Source: Dichomitus squalens LYAD-421 SS1
Lineage: Eukaryota; Basidiomycota; Agaricomycetes; Polyporales; Polyporaceae
NCBI RefSeq assembly: GCF_000275845.1
Contig: NW_006766883.1
Location: 1,325,163 to 1,389,162 of the forward strand
Direction: 5' to 3'
Length of the DNA stretch: 64,000 nt
In this document: positions 12,057 through 24,047 of the stretch, one piece after another
Numbering within the stretch: position 1 is the stretch's first letter
Layout of the letters: each line of letters opens with the position of its first letter
Position numbers and translations under genes: made by a program
Notes under the pieces: model-generated
What the model saw: the letters and a program-made list of their open reading frames with translations, nothing else
Told to the model about the DNA's origin: nothing
Database searches by the model: none

Positions 12057-13161
12057 ATGGCTTCCGCATTGCCATTGACTTTTAACCGTGAGCTCGAGAT
12101 GTGTGTCTGCCAGAGTACAGGCCTCATTCTTGACTTGTCTCGCAGAAGCCGTCCGCGGGACTGCAGAGTTCAGTCAGTCCACTCCGACAGTCCCCGTCTC
12201 GCAACACTCTAACTGACGTTTTCTTCGCGCAGTTGAGGTGGCAATACATACCATTCTCTATGTCCGCCAAGTCTACCCCGCCGAACTCTTTGTACGCAGG
12301 AGGAAATACGATGCCCCCGTTTTCCAATCGCGCCATCCAGCCCTTAACGAGTATATCGCTGGTGCTGTCAAGGCCATCAGCGACGAGCTCGCCCTCGTAT
12401 GAGATAAACAAACATCTGCTTTCGCTTCGGCCCTGATTCTCGCCCAGGGCCATGTCGACAAGGTTGTTGTGGTCATTAAAAGCGCCCAAGAGCAACCTCT
12501 CGAGCGCTTCATCTTCGCCGTCCGCAACACGCTCGAAATTGAGTCCTACAACAAAGACACGAGGTCATTCATAGCAGTTGTCGACACGCGGTCGGCCCGC
12601 TGACGAACTGCTACCAGCGTCGAGGGGGCAATCTCGATAGCCGCCATGGGCCAGTACTTCCGCTCGGCTCTCGTCAAACTCAACATGATCGAGGCGCAGC
12701 TCGGCCAAATGCATCTCGACGGTAATCTCACCCATTCATTCAACAATTCTCATTGTGTCGCCGAACGCTTCGTGTGAACACAGATATCTCCTTCGCGATT
12801 CTCCTAGAGCTGCAGGACGACAAGGCACCTTCCGCGAGTCACGGCAAAGTATGTCCCGGACTAACACGAGCCCCCAGACGCCTGTCCAAGTCAACTTACC
12901 TTCCTTCCAGGATCCTCCGCCTTGGATCCCTGGGGCAAGTCAGCATACCACGTCTGCTGTTTCTGAAACAGCAGAGCTCCACATGGTACGCGCTGTCGAC
13001 ACCGGGATCATCAATGTGCGTGTTCACACGTCGCTCCCTTTGCCCTGACTGACATGACCGTGATGGTGAATTAGTTAGCACTGGCAGTACAAGAGTCGGA
13101 ACACAAGTTGAATCTCGAGAAAGAGCCCCAAGCGAAGGGAAAGGAGAAAGCAGCTGGATGA
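12057..13161 (+). CDS. REV7: Rev7/MAD2L2-type HORMA-domain protein (DNA polymerase zeta subunit)
   Basis: Eight exons: 12057-12087, 12146-12172, 12233-12396, 12448-12563, 12618-12721, 12784-12848, 12911-13015 and 13075-13161, giving 232 aa in frame. The protein starts [10 protein letters not shown] and continues [15 protein letters not shown], then [17 protein letters not shown], which are the signature blocks of the Rev7 HORMA domain. Further blocks are [17 protein letters not shown] and [15 protein letters not shown], ending in the safety-belt region with [12 protein letters not shown]. Rev7 bridges Rev3 and Rev1 in translesion synthesis. The usual length is about 210-250 aa, so the gene looks intact. 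The short exons make it invisible to single-frame ORF scanning; the longer frames on the opposite strand are shadows. Confidence 0.92.
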
Positions 13162-13269
13162 AAGCTCGACAAGCTCTAGGTATCATGAATGCATGGGAAA
13201 CCTCGGCGTTAGCGCGCAGAAATGCAAACTATAGTACAACGGGCATAACCCAGCCAAGAGTCCACATCA

Positions 13270-15125
13270 TTAGACGTCCACTCGTATACGCTGAATAATA
13301 GGTATGATCCTGTCCCACTCCTCCATAGCCTAATATAGAGCAACATAAGCAAGGGGTCTCACAATGCGGGCACAGACTTGGACGTACCGCCTTATAGAAC
13401 TCGATCTGACCGTCGGCGTAGTTCCCGAACATCTCCTTCATCTCGGCCTCCTTGGCGCGCTGGAAGATCGTTTGCTCGCGGAGCGTCTCGTCGCTGAATG
13501 CGTCCGAGGTCTCGTGCGCGGTCTGGACAGCGTCTTGCAGCTACGCACCGGTTCGCCCCGTTCAGCACACGGGGAGGACGAGAACGCATGCGCCCTTACC
13601 TCCTTGATCTTCGTATCCAATTTGCGCATACGCTCGACCCTTGTTCTGTCATCGTCCGCGCCGCGGATTGCATCGACCCTGTCCCTGATGTACGCCCCCA
13701 ATCCGAGCCCCGTGCTCCCTGCGCGACCGCTGATCACCGCGGCGAGGCGGTCTCGCTCCGCAGTGACCTGCGAGAGGTACTCCGAGAGCTCCTCGAAGTC
13801 CATCTGCTTCTGGTCCCGAAGCTTCAATACTGCGCGGTTCGCATGCGAGTATTGGAGCAAGGCGTGCAGATGAACGAGGAAGGGATCAGTAGTCATTTGT
13901 GTCTACAGGAGTGCCATGCCGTGGTCAGTTCAGCAACCGAATCGGCGCTCAAGACAAAAAGCGACATACCGTGTGACGCAACAACGCAGAGAACTCCAGG
14001 AGCGTATTCGAGAAGTGGTTGAGCGGGTCGGTAATGCCTGACTCAAGGAAGCCGAGGCCTTGCACCGCGACGGCGAGGTCGTGGTAGTCCCCCGTGAGAT
14101 CTTCACCCGGTTCCAGGTTCCCGTCTCCTTCAGCCTCAGATACTCCCGCACGCACACGCGAGGGGAGGATACTCACCGTTGGTGCGGTTCCGGACGCGCG
14201 TGAACAGGCGCTCGGAGAGCGAGATGCCCTCCTCGAACTTGTCGACGTGCTCGCGCATGGCGAGGAAACGCTCGTCAGGCTTGCGCACGCGCGAGAAGGC
14301 GTTGAGAAGGCTGTCCGAGATGCTGTCGATCACGCCCGAGGACTGCTCGGGGACCGGGGGGTGCGCGACATGCTGGTGCATAATGACATGCTGAGGTGCC
14401 ATTAGCAGCGGAGCAATATGGCAGGGGGCGAACGGCCTACCCATTCTGTCGACTCAAAGAAGGCACGAAGTAGCGTACTCCTCTGGAGGGTGGGGTGGCG
14501 CGCGAGGCGTTGGAGGAAGCGGTGTAGACTGTATACGGTAAGAGAACATCCCAGGAACAGCGCGACATGAGATACTCACTCTGAGCGTCGCCGCTCCATG
14601 AATTCTGGGCTGAACCTGTCCCCGGTGACATATTCTGTATATTCCTCTTATTGATATACGAATCGTCATGTTCATATGAGACACGAACCAAGTCTGTGCT
14701 TGTCCGGCAATGGCGGGACGACACATGCAGGGAAATCCTTGGCCAGGTGCGACCGCAAGAAGACGAAGTCTTGGAATCGTCGCCTCGCCGAAGGATTAGG
14801 GGTGGAGAATATAGGGAGGTTGGTCTACTCCCCTTGTGAGCATTGAAACAATGACACAGACCAATTCAGTGCGCACCTTCGCAGACACAAGATACGAGAC
14901 GTAGGCGTCCTTCGTCTCCGCGAGCTCCTTGACGGGATCCTTCACGCTCGTAATGAGGTATCCTTCCCACTTTGGGTCGTGTGGCCCGCGACCATCCTCG
15001 CTCTCAGACGTGCTTTGCCTGAACCCGGGGCCGGCAGGGGCGGAGGAGCCGCCCTCATATGTCACAGGGGCGGTCGGGGTCTCCCAGGTGACGCTGTCGA
15101 AGACGTCCTCTTCGTCGCCGAGCAT
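13270..15125 (-). CDS. SNX4: sorting nexin 4 (Snx4/Atg24)
   Basis: Nine exons: 15125-14877, 14824-14689, 14634-14580, 14528-14441, 14390-14177, 14100-13970, 13902-13600, 13540-13388 and 13329-13270, giving 462 aa. The N-terminus opens MLGDEEDVFDSVTWE. A PX domain follows at roughly residues 55-175, with the phosphoinositide-binding RRRFQDF motif and PPLPDKHRLEY. The remainder is a BAR domain: VRKPDERFLAMRE, then LRDQKQMDFEELSEYL, and a final GQIEFYKA helix. Snx4 binds PI3P on endosomes, retrieves SNAREs to the Golgi and supports selective autophagy with a BAR partner. Its stop lies about 110 bp from that of REV7, and the two genes converge. Confidence 0.93.
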
Positions 15126-15349
15126 GTCGTAGACGGGGTGGAGGACGCGGAGAGAAGGAGCGCGGGCTGCGCAATGACAGAGACGGGCAAGCCGAGACGC
15201 TGTGGAGGTGCGCCGAGCGGGTCGCTTGTGCGACAGGCAAGCGCGACGTCAGACTTGCAAGGCGCGACACAGCGCAGGCCAGTACATACCACACGCGTCT
15301 CTCGGTCAACAATCGTCAACACTCTCCTTCTCTTTCCACACCGACCGCC

Positions 15350-17747
15350 ATGGTCTGCAGATGGTCATGGCTCCCGTTCTGCTCCTTGCTTCTTGCTGCC
15401 TCGACCGCCGCTGCCTACGAAGTTCCAATATCCGACACCGACTATGACCGCCAGATATGTTCCGGCATGTGGGGAGGCAAGAACACGTATATTAACGGTG
15501 TGGCTGGACTCCCCGCTACCTACATACATCCCACTGAGCTTAATCATACTAGTAACTTTCGGTTCGTCCTCACAAGGCCAGCTCGCCACTGTCATATACG
15601 AATGGGGGGATGTAAGTTATCTGGGAAAAGACACGTCGACGGACGAGGACTTGCCTGTAAGTACACTCCTGCTCTCCGCAGCATATCTCCTAAGCGTGCA
15701 AAACGTAGCAGAAGACCTATGTCTGCACGTCCAATGCCAGGAAGGCTGGCTTCTGTGACGCGTCCGAGGAGGGTCGCTTCATCATTAACCTACCAAGTGG
15801 CAAGTCCATCAACGAGACCAGCTTCTGGTCAGCGCGAGTAAGCTTCTCCCAGGCCAACAACTCCGCCGAAGTTGGATCAGAGGTGTCTGTCGGCGGCTTC
15901 TGGAACAATCCCGCTGGAAATCCGGAGGTCTCTGAAGAAGACGCGAATTACACATCGCCCTGGCGGAGGGATACCGAACTGCATGCTCGGCAGAACGGCG
16001 CAGCTCTGAATCCGAGCCCTACGGCCATCCTTGTTTACAAGGAGCCTATTCAGTATCTTGTCAGGAAGACAGGTTACTACTGCGTTGGTGCGTACGCAAT
16101 TCAGCATGCGTGCACCCTCCCGCTCACCACTCTCTAGCTGTGGTTCCTATAACTGTCATGCCCGCTGGCAACTCCCCAAGACAAGCGGAGACTGATGTTC
16201 CCTACCACCCCACATACACCGGCTCTGTACTCTTCCGGAATACCTTTGACGGCAAACTTCCTGCCTCTGACTACCCCAAAGTCAACGTATGCACGTACAA
16301 CCACAGATCTGGGTGCATATGCTTATTGTTTCTCCATAGTTCTACTTTGCAATGTTCCTCGTGTACTCCACGCTGGCAATCGCTTGGGGCTGGCTCTGCT
16401 ATCAGAATGTACAGGACTTGCTACCCATACAGGTCTGTGCAGACTCCTGAATGGGTCTTTGGCCGGCCAGCTCATTGCTCCACAGTATTACCTGTCCGGT
16501 CTTCTGGGTTTCTTGATAATTGAAATGCTCGCAAACTGGGGTAGGCTGCGTCCATTCACTGTATGCAAGCTCCAATTGACCGATGTCCTGCTAGCCTACT
16601 ATCGCTACCTGAATGCACACGGAGAAGGGACAGCGTCCACCGTGTTCCTCATCGTCGGTCAGTCCGGTCTTGCTACGGTCGACTTCCTGACAATCTGCTC
16701 ACTTCATGCGTAGTGGCCATCCTCGACGCAGGTCGCAACGCACTCTCTTTCTTCTTGCTCTTGATTGTCTCTCTTGGTCTGAGCGTCGTTAAAGAGTCTC
16801 TGGGTCGCGTTATGCTTAGGTGCCAAATCTTGGCAGGCGCACACTTCATCTTCGGAGGTCTGTTTGGAACATTGCGCTCCCTGGGGACTTCTGGCTGACA
16901 AGCTGTTTCAGTCCTCTATGCAGTCGGCATCGTCGAGTTGGAGCTTGAGTCCAGCTCTGCATTCGTCCTTCTCCTCTTCGTCATTCCTTTAGCTCTCACT
17001 CTCAGCGGTTTCCTTCTCTGGATCATCTACTCCCTAAATGGTGCGTCCGTCCATCTCATTCTCTGACATGCCCGTCACTTGACGGTGCGTCAAACGTCTA
17101 GCAACCATCGCGCAGCTCGCCTCCAGGAAGCAGCACTACAAGCTGTCTATGTTCACCTGGCTGCATCGCATCCTCTTGATGACCGTTGTTGTCATCGCCA
17201 TATTCTTCGTTGTTTCGACTATGACATTCTCAGGGCGTCTCGCCGAAGGTAGGTCTCTCCGACATCTTCACAGAAGCAGCCTGTCCTAACCCGAGATCAG
17301 ACTATGGCTCGAAATCGTGGAGGTCCCAGTGGTGGCTGTTGGACGGCTGGCTGGCCCTCCTCTACCTCGTTGACTTCGTCGCGATCGCGTACTTGTGGCG
17401 CCCTTCGCCGAACAACAGAAGATATGTCTTTCGTTCGTTACGCATACGTGTCCGTACTAACCTCGATTTCTCCCTCTACGCTAGCGATGTTCGACGAACT
17501 CGCACAAGACGAAGCCGATGCAGAGGACTACGACCTCGAAGCTCTGGAGCGTCGGGGCGAACCCGGCTTCAAGGAGGACGACGATGCTGCTACGCTTGTG
17601 GGCCGCGGCGTCGGCGAGGACGCCGTTGTGTTCGAGATCGGTGACGAGGATGCAGACGAGGATGACGCTACCACGCCGAAAAAGCGTCGAGTAGAACAGC
17701 ACGATGGCGCAGAGCACGAGAGGCAGGGGTTGATGAGGGACGATTAG
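15350..17747 (+). CDS. PTM1: PTM1/GPR107-type lung 7TM receptor family protein
   Basis: Twelve exons: 15350-15497, 15553-15656, 15712-16087, 16138-16286, 16340-16432, 16486-16540, 16595-16657, 16714-16857, 16912-17040, 17102-17248, 17301-17432 and 17485-17747, about 600 aa. A signal peptide (about residues 1-22) leads a lumenal domain with conserved Cys residues. Seven membrane segments begin at FYFAMFLVYSTLAIAWGW. The family motifs SGFLLWIIYSLN and WQLLDGWL-like WWLLDGWLALLYL are present. The acidic C-terminal tail is cytosolic. Yeast Ptm1 and human GPR107 localise to the Golgi/endosome system. The last splice site is slightly uncertain: the donor at 17433 is non-consensus. It converges on RPB2, with 94 bp between stops. 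Confidence 0.9.
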
Positions 17748-17841
17748 TTACACTTATGGATCCATATCTAATAAAGCATATGTAGAGTACACGCATATCG
17801 TCTCTATCCTGACTGGGATGACGGAAGAGTCCATGCATTCA

Positions 17842-20800
17842 TTAGTCCCGAATTCGTCCCGTCGACGTCGTGTACAACCGTGCTGCGATGTTCATAGATT
17901 GCAATTCCTAGAAAACATTGTTGTAAGTCGATGGGTACAGATCTCAAGAGCACGAGGCTCACCTGGAAGAGCAGCTTCGCGGCATAAGGAATGTAAATCT
18001 GTGAACAAGCAGTCTTGTTCTTGCACGCTCGACACTCGAACGTTTGCTTTTTCTGTAGAGGCGATTAATTAGCAGGTACATGAACAGTTGAGGCTGCAGT
18101 ACTCACGAGGTTGGCAATAGCCGTGAGGCCACAACTGCGGAGCGCAATGTCAGCAACGGGGGGCATAAGCGAATACAAGAGCAAACAAACGTACATGTCA
18201 CAGACATGCAGTCGGTAAGCGTCGCTAGCCTCGAACAAACGCTCCTTCAGGAAGGCCGCTACACCATGCGAAATCATACAATCACGCTCCATCTCTCCGA
18301 ACCGCAGACCCCCGTCACGACTACGACCTTCGACGGGCTGGCGCGTGAGAATCTGGACCGGCCCACGCGCACGCGAGTGGATCTTATCGTCCACCATATG
18401 TTTCAGACGTTGGTAGTAAGTTGGCCCGAGGTAGACTTGCGCCTGGAGCTTACGCCCGGTGTGTCCGTGGTACATAACCTCCAAACCTCGGGACTGGTAG
18501 CCCTTCTGGCGCAGGTACTGAGAGACGGACTCCACGGTGAGGTCGGTGAACGGCGTTGCGTCGCCCTCGTTTCCGATGAGCGTCGCGAGCTTGGAGAGTA
18601 GGCACTCGACCAAGTGGCCGATGGTCATACGGGAGGGGATGGCGTGGGGGTTAATGATGATGTCGGGCGTGATACCCTCCGCGGTGAACGGCATGTCCTC
18701 CTGGCGGTAGGTGATACCGATGGTACCCTTCTGACCGTGACGAGAGGCGAACTTGTCACCAATCTGCGGGATACGTGTAGAGCGTACACGGATCTTGACG
18801 AACTTCTGGCCCTCGGCGTTCGTTGTGATGAGTACCTGATCGACGATACCCTGTTCCGTGCTCTTGAGCGGCGTGGAGACGTCGCGCTTCGTATGTGTAC
18901 GTGTCCGCTGGCCGAGTTCCTCACTGTCTGGCGGGATGGGGGCAGTCTTGCCGATGATGATATCTTCGCCATTGACATTTGTGCCGGGCGCGATGAGACC
19001 ATCGTCCTCAAGCTTGTCGTACGTACCATGCTTCATACGCAGCGTCGTGTCGCGAGTGGGCTTCTCGAACTCCTCCAGCTGCTGGACACCGCTCTTCTTC
19101 TCCAAGTCCATGTAGCTTCGGTAGTAGATACTGCGGAACAAACCTCGGTCGATAGAGCTCTGGTTCATGATGACGGAATCTTCCTGGTTGTAGCCGCTGT
19201 AGCAGAGAATGGCAACGATGGCGTTCTGACCTGCGGGAAGCTCTCGGAAGCGCAGGTATTCCATAGAACGCGTTGTCGCGAGCGGCTTCTGGGGGTAGTA
19301 GAGGATGTTCGCCATCGTGTCCATACGAATGAGGAAGTTCGTGAGGAAGATACCCATGGCCTGTTTGCCCATGGCAGACTGGTACGTGTTACGCGGCGAC
19401 TGTGGGGGGGCGCATTAGCATATAAATAGGCTTTCATACTCAAGGTGCGAAGTGCCTTACCTGGTTGTGGTCAGGGAAGGGGATGATACTGGCACAGACA
19501 CCCAAAATCATACTCGGGTGAATCTCGCAATGCGTCCATGTATGAGCTGATGTCGGCGCCTTCAAGCGAGCCGAAGGGTCTTCTTCCTCGTCTGCATGTG
19601 GGTCAATACCGGCAGCCTGCAGCCTCGAGTTTTCCAAGTCTTCCGGTGTCATGCAGATCATGACCGTCTCCTCTTCCTCAGCATCCAGTAGCTCGATGAC
19701 ACCGTCCTTGAGCAGGCTGTCCCAATTGTAGTTGAACGTCGGGTCGTCCTTGGCACGGACCAGGCTCTCGATGTGCTTCTTCTGGATGAGGAGCTGCTGA
19801 TTCTCGACGATGAAGAGTGGTCGACAGACACGGCCAGCATCCGTGTAGAGACGGAGCTCGCGCTCTCGGATGTCGCGGACGACAGACACTTCGCAGTTGA
19901 TGTCGTCTTTTCGACGAAGCTTCCGGAGAGTGCTAACGAGCTTCACAGGGTCTCGGTGGACACCCATCCAAACACCGTTGACGAACACCTTCGTGCACGG
20001 CGTTGAGGCGTGAGCGTTCTCCTCCAAAGATTCCAAACCCCACTCCTCTAAGAACTCAATGACGGGCGCAGAGAGGGTACCGACGGATATACACGACATG
20101 AGCGACAGGTTCTTGACGAGACCACAGGCTTGTCCTTCTGGCGTCTCGGCGGGGCAGACCATACCCCAGTGAGTATTGTGCAGCTGACGGGGTTTCGCGA
20201 TCTTGCCCTCGCGACCAAGCGGAGTGTTGCAGCGTCGCAAGTGAGAAAGTGTCGATGCATAGGTGTAGCGATTGAGCACCTGCGATACGCCAGCCTTCGA
20301 GCTCATCGACTTCTTCTGGTCTCCCCAGTTGCCTGTGGCAAGCGAATATTTGAGACCATTCGTGATGGTGTTATGCTTGACGGCGAGCGAAATGTTGAAC
20401 TCCTTGTGCGTCTCGACACACTACAACAATATGGTGAGGGCTTGCCCTGCCCGATTGAAGAAAGTGTGTTACCTTTTGGAGATAGCGGTAAACATCCTTG
20501 GTGAGCTTGCGGAACAGCATGCGGAACAGATTCGCCAGAAGAGGGCCTGCGAGATCGAGACGCTTTTTGCCGAAGTGATCACGGTCGTCGAGGTCTCTGC
20601 GCTCGAGAGCGGCGAGGAGTAGACGATGAATCATGTAGCCGAAGAAGTACGCCTTCTTAGACTCGGAACCTTCGGCCATGGAGACGTGTGGTAACATCTC
20701 CTTCTGCAGGATCTCCTGGGCATAGCGTAAACGACGTTCACGATTGAGACCGGTTGTCGTTCCACGGTTACCGATGTAGTCCAGCGCAATCTATACCAAG

Positions 20801-22014
20801 ACGCTTAGCATTCGATTCAGATTGTTCATGAGACATGCAGACTGACCTCACGATCTTGAATGACGAAACCTTCGTCAATGCAAGGCTTCAGCATCTCCAG
20901 CATCTGGTTGTCTTGCATATCGTAGCAGATATGCTCGAGGATATCGCGGTCGGATATGACTCCAAGAGCGCGGAAGACGACCCAGATAGGTATGTCAACT
21001 TTGATGTAGGGGATCGTGGCCTTCATAACGTTCCCTAACTGGGGGAAGATGATGAGAACGGCATTCGAAGCCGTCGCATGCACTCTGCGCAACATACCGA
21101 ACGTTCTTGGCTCCTGTGGTACAGCTTCACCTGGAACTGACTAATGGTCTTCCCCCCCTTCTCTACTGCACTGCGGATTTCCGCGAGGAAGCTGATCGGG
21201 GACGGCTGCGCCTTAGCGAAGACATATACGTGGTTCGTCGCCATGCGCTCCTGGGCAATGAGCACCTTCTCAGACCCGTTAATGATGAAGTACCCTCCAG
21301 AATCGTAAGGGCACTCGTTGAGATCGAAGAGCTCCTTGTCTCCCAATTCGTGGAGGATGCAGTAGGTGGAACGCAACATGATGGGCACCTAGTCGGGAGA
21401 ACGTGAAGCGAAGTACGAGCACCTTAGCCACGATATGACCCACCTTCCCTATCCACACCTTCCTTGTGTCTTCAGGGTCATCGTCCCGCTGCACCTCCCA
21501 GACCATGTCCCCGCTCCCTTCCTGGTCCTCTCTCCCAATCAGGATCCTCTTCTTCATTTCAATGTAGAGTGGCGCGGAGTACGTGAGGTTACGCAAACGC
21601 GCTTCTTGTGGGAACACAGGGACTACAGCACCATCCGCCTCGGTAACCGTTGGCCTCGAAAGATAGATTTGCCCGAATTTGATCTCATAGCGACGCGTTA
21701 CATCCCCGTCGTGTCCCGTATGTTGGTCCGCCTGGTCGAGAATGAGATCCGAGTTCTCGTCCACGAGTTCCTGCATGGTATTCTGCACAAATTCATCGAA
21801 GGAGTCTAGTTGTTGTCTGACGAGACCCTTTTGGTCGAAGAAGCTGGTGATAACCGTCCAGCAGTCTTCTTGGGTGATCTCCTCGTACTCGTCCTCCACC
21901 TCGCCGTCCACGCCATAGCCGTCATCGTAGAAAGATTGCGTAGCGTCAAAATCTTGTATGCATAATGAGCACGAGCAAACGTCTCAGACGAAGGGCGCGG
22001 TTACCTTGGCTCAT
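17842..22014 (-). CDS. RPB2: RNA polymerase II second largest subunit
   Basis: Ten exons: 22014-22005, 21952-21444, 21388-21098, 21038-20847, 20790-20473, 20420-19461, 19399-18195, 18134-18107, 18052-17963 and 17907-17842, giving 1222 aa, the normal Rpb2 length. Recognisable blocks include the [20 protein letters not shown] fork region and [36 protein letters not shown] and the hybrid-binding [19 protein letters not shown] follow. Near the C-terminus are [25 protein letters not shown] and a zinc site of two CxxC pairs (CDICGL and CRACKNK). It is the catalytic partner of Rpb1 in mRNA synthesis. The first exon is only 10 nt. RPB2 is known to be linked to MATA in several agaricomycetes. Confidence 0.97.
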
Positions 22015-24047
22015 TTTGAGAAGAGTGCAGAACTAGCGGTCTATGAGTGCAGCCACACGAAGGAGGTTCAGACGACAGAAAGGGAAGAAGACACGCAAGC
22101 CCAGTAAATCAGCCAGACCCGTAAGCTGATTCAGAGTCGAACGGTACGATGCTTCTGGAGGCGGGAAGGCAGAGGAGGACGTGGAGGATGGCGGCCAACG
22201 ACGCTGGGGCTCGTCCTCGGACGCGTTCCCGCTGACCAACCTCCGTAAGCGCCGGTAGATTCAATAAGCGCACGAGCAGCCCTCCGTCGGGGCGCTCGGG
22301 TCAACAGGGTCAGCACCTTCGACGTCGCTCTCTTCAGACACTTTGTTTATTTCAAATGTGTGATGCACCTAGCACACAACACTGCCGAAACTTGGATGAT
22401 GGGCATCGTAACATCTACTTGATCCAAGGCAGCCATGCGTACTGGTACTGATCGATTGCTGGCATTTACCTACCGCTCGCCGACCCGACACACGGTTTTG
22501 ACGGAATCCAAACGCGGATCTGGAGGCAGAAGGTGGGGGAACAATAATTGGGGAGGGCTACATATGTCTTTCATGCGCAAGTAAGTCAATTTTAGTCTCC
22601 ACCCCGGATGATTCCATTCTATAGCTACGGCTACGAAACGTGCGGATCTGACTCCGTGCACAAGATATCTTCGTCCAGCTGGCGATCGAGGCCGTTTGAG
22701 ACTATGGGCGCATGGTGATCGAGGTTATTCCGGGAGCTCCAAAAGGGTGACTTCGTTGCGATGGCTGAGCGATTCTCATCACTGCTGTCCACAGCATGCA
22801 GTCTCTGGCTGTCCTGTGGTTGGTAGGTTGGCCGGTGGACAGCTTCTGCTTACTCCGTCTCAATATCAGGAGATAAAACATCATCAGAAGCAGAGATGTG
22901 GGCGGGGGATGTACATCCCAGACCACCCTTCCCGGGGGTCGATGAGCCACCCTCACGAGAATGATCATGCGCCTACCGAGGTGGGCCGGCGAAGCTGATC
23001 GCTTTGGTGGCCCGTCCCGAGGCGACGTACATATGGTGTGGGACGGACCGTCCTCGGTAGTTCTTCTTCAGATTCTTGCCATTGAACTGAGGCTGCTGAG
23101 CTGCGACACTGGCATCTGTCGATTCACTCAAGGACTTCCATTGGTGATCTCCGCGCATTCTGGCGGGCGAAGCCCTCCCGCCTTGTAATCTGAAAGTATT
23201 CGTAATAGAAAAATTAGCGTCTACATCTCACCTACATAGGGATTGTAGATGTCCGGAACCGTAGATGTCCGAAACCTCATTGATACTGGGCTGCTCCTGT
23301 CGCTGAAAAGTGCGACCAGCGTCACGCTATGGTAACTACTGCACTTGCCTAATTGAGAACCTGTCACCTGCGCGACGATGCTGACCTGTAAGTAGGTTTG
23401 ACAGACCTTCCTCGGCACCAAGCTGTTCTACTTGGTCCGAGAGAGTCTCGTTGGACGTACGCAATAGGCAACTCTCTTCTACCGCTCCGATTCAGCGTGG
23501 CCCTTTATCCGCTGATAATCTTGTTTGCAGACGTCGACCTATCGCACCGCGAGGAAGCGTTGACATGCCAGCCAAGATGATGATGTCGGGGTAATTATCG
23601 GGCACATACGAAGCATCATGCTCGACTCGGTCGGTAGGTTTCCGTGCTCTGAAATGAGGATAAAAATATCGCGAACCCCTCGAGACCATTTGCCCGCCAA
23701 GTTCGGTGCCTCCTCGGTTTGACTCATTATCACCAGTCCAGCCTGGCCCGGGAGAACGGCAGTGAAGCGCCGCTCCTGCGCCAAGCTAGCCGGATGCACT
23801 TCGGCAGCATGCACACCTGTGCGTTTCAACGCCTTCGATGCTACGCAGAATCATACGAGTGTCCAACTCTGGCGGGTATGCAGGCTGATTCTGCAGATGG
23901 CCAGTCGCACGTACCCGTCAACCTCATGAACATACTCAGGTACCAACCGCCGTCCTGAGGCCTATAAAAGCGGTCAAGTTCATCCAGAGTCTGCATCGAG
24001 CTCACAGTCGACACTCGACAAGCGCACTCTCGATACCTCACGGCAAA
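22015..24047. other. 2-kb intergenic region upstream of RPB2 and the GH7 gene
   Basis: Shared upstream region of RPB2 (leftward) and the cellobiohydrolase (rightward). No coding frame with recognisable domains was found. It holds two imperfect 16-bp direct repeats (23245-23260 and 23261-23276, differing at one base) and the cellulase TATA box. The long open frame on the minus strand that begins inside the cellulase and runs to 23841 is an antisense shadow. Confidence 0.45.
23963..23969 (+). promoter_or_regulatory. TATA box of the GH7 gene
   Basis: TATAAAA lies 79 bp upstream of the ATG at 24048. That places transcription start about 30 bp further on and leaves a short 5' UTR. A canonical TATA box fits a strongly inducible secreted-enzyme gene. 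Confidence 0.75.

Noticed and set aside
12124..12746. Minus-strand frames at 12.1-12.7 kb
   Set aside because: The plus strand splices cleanly into a full Rev7 HORMA protein here, so the minus frames are shadows.
18614..19429. 271-codon plus-strand frame opposite RPB2
   Set aside because: Shadow of the conserved RPB2 exon 7. It lacks domain features, and the minus strand carries the invariant polymerase motifs.
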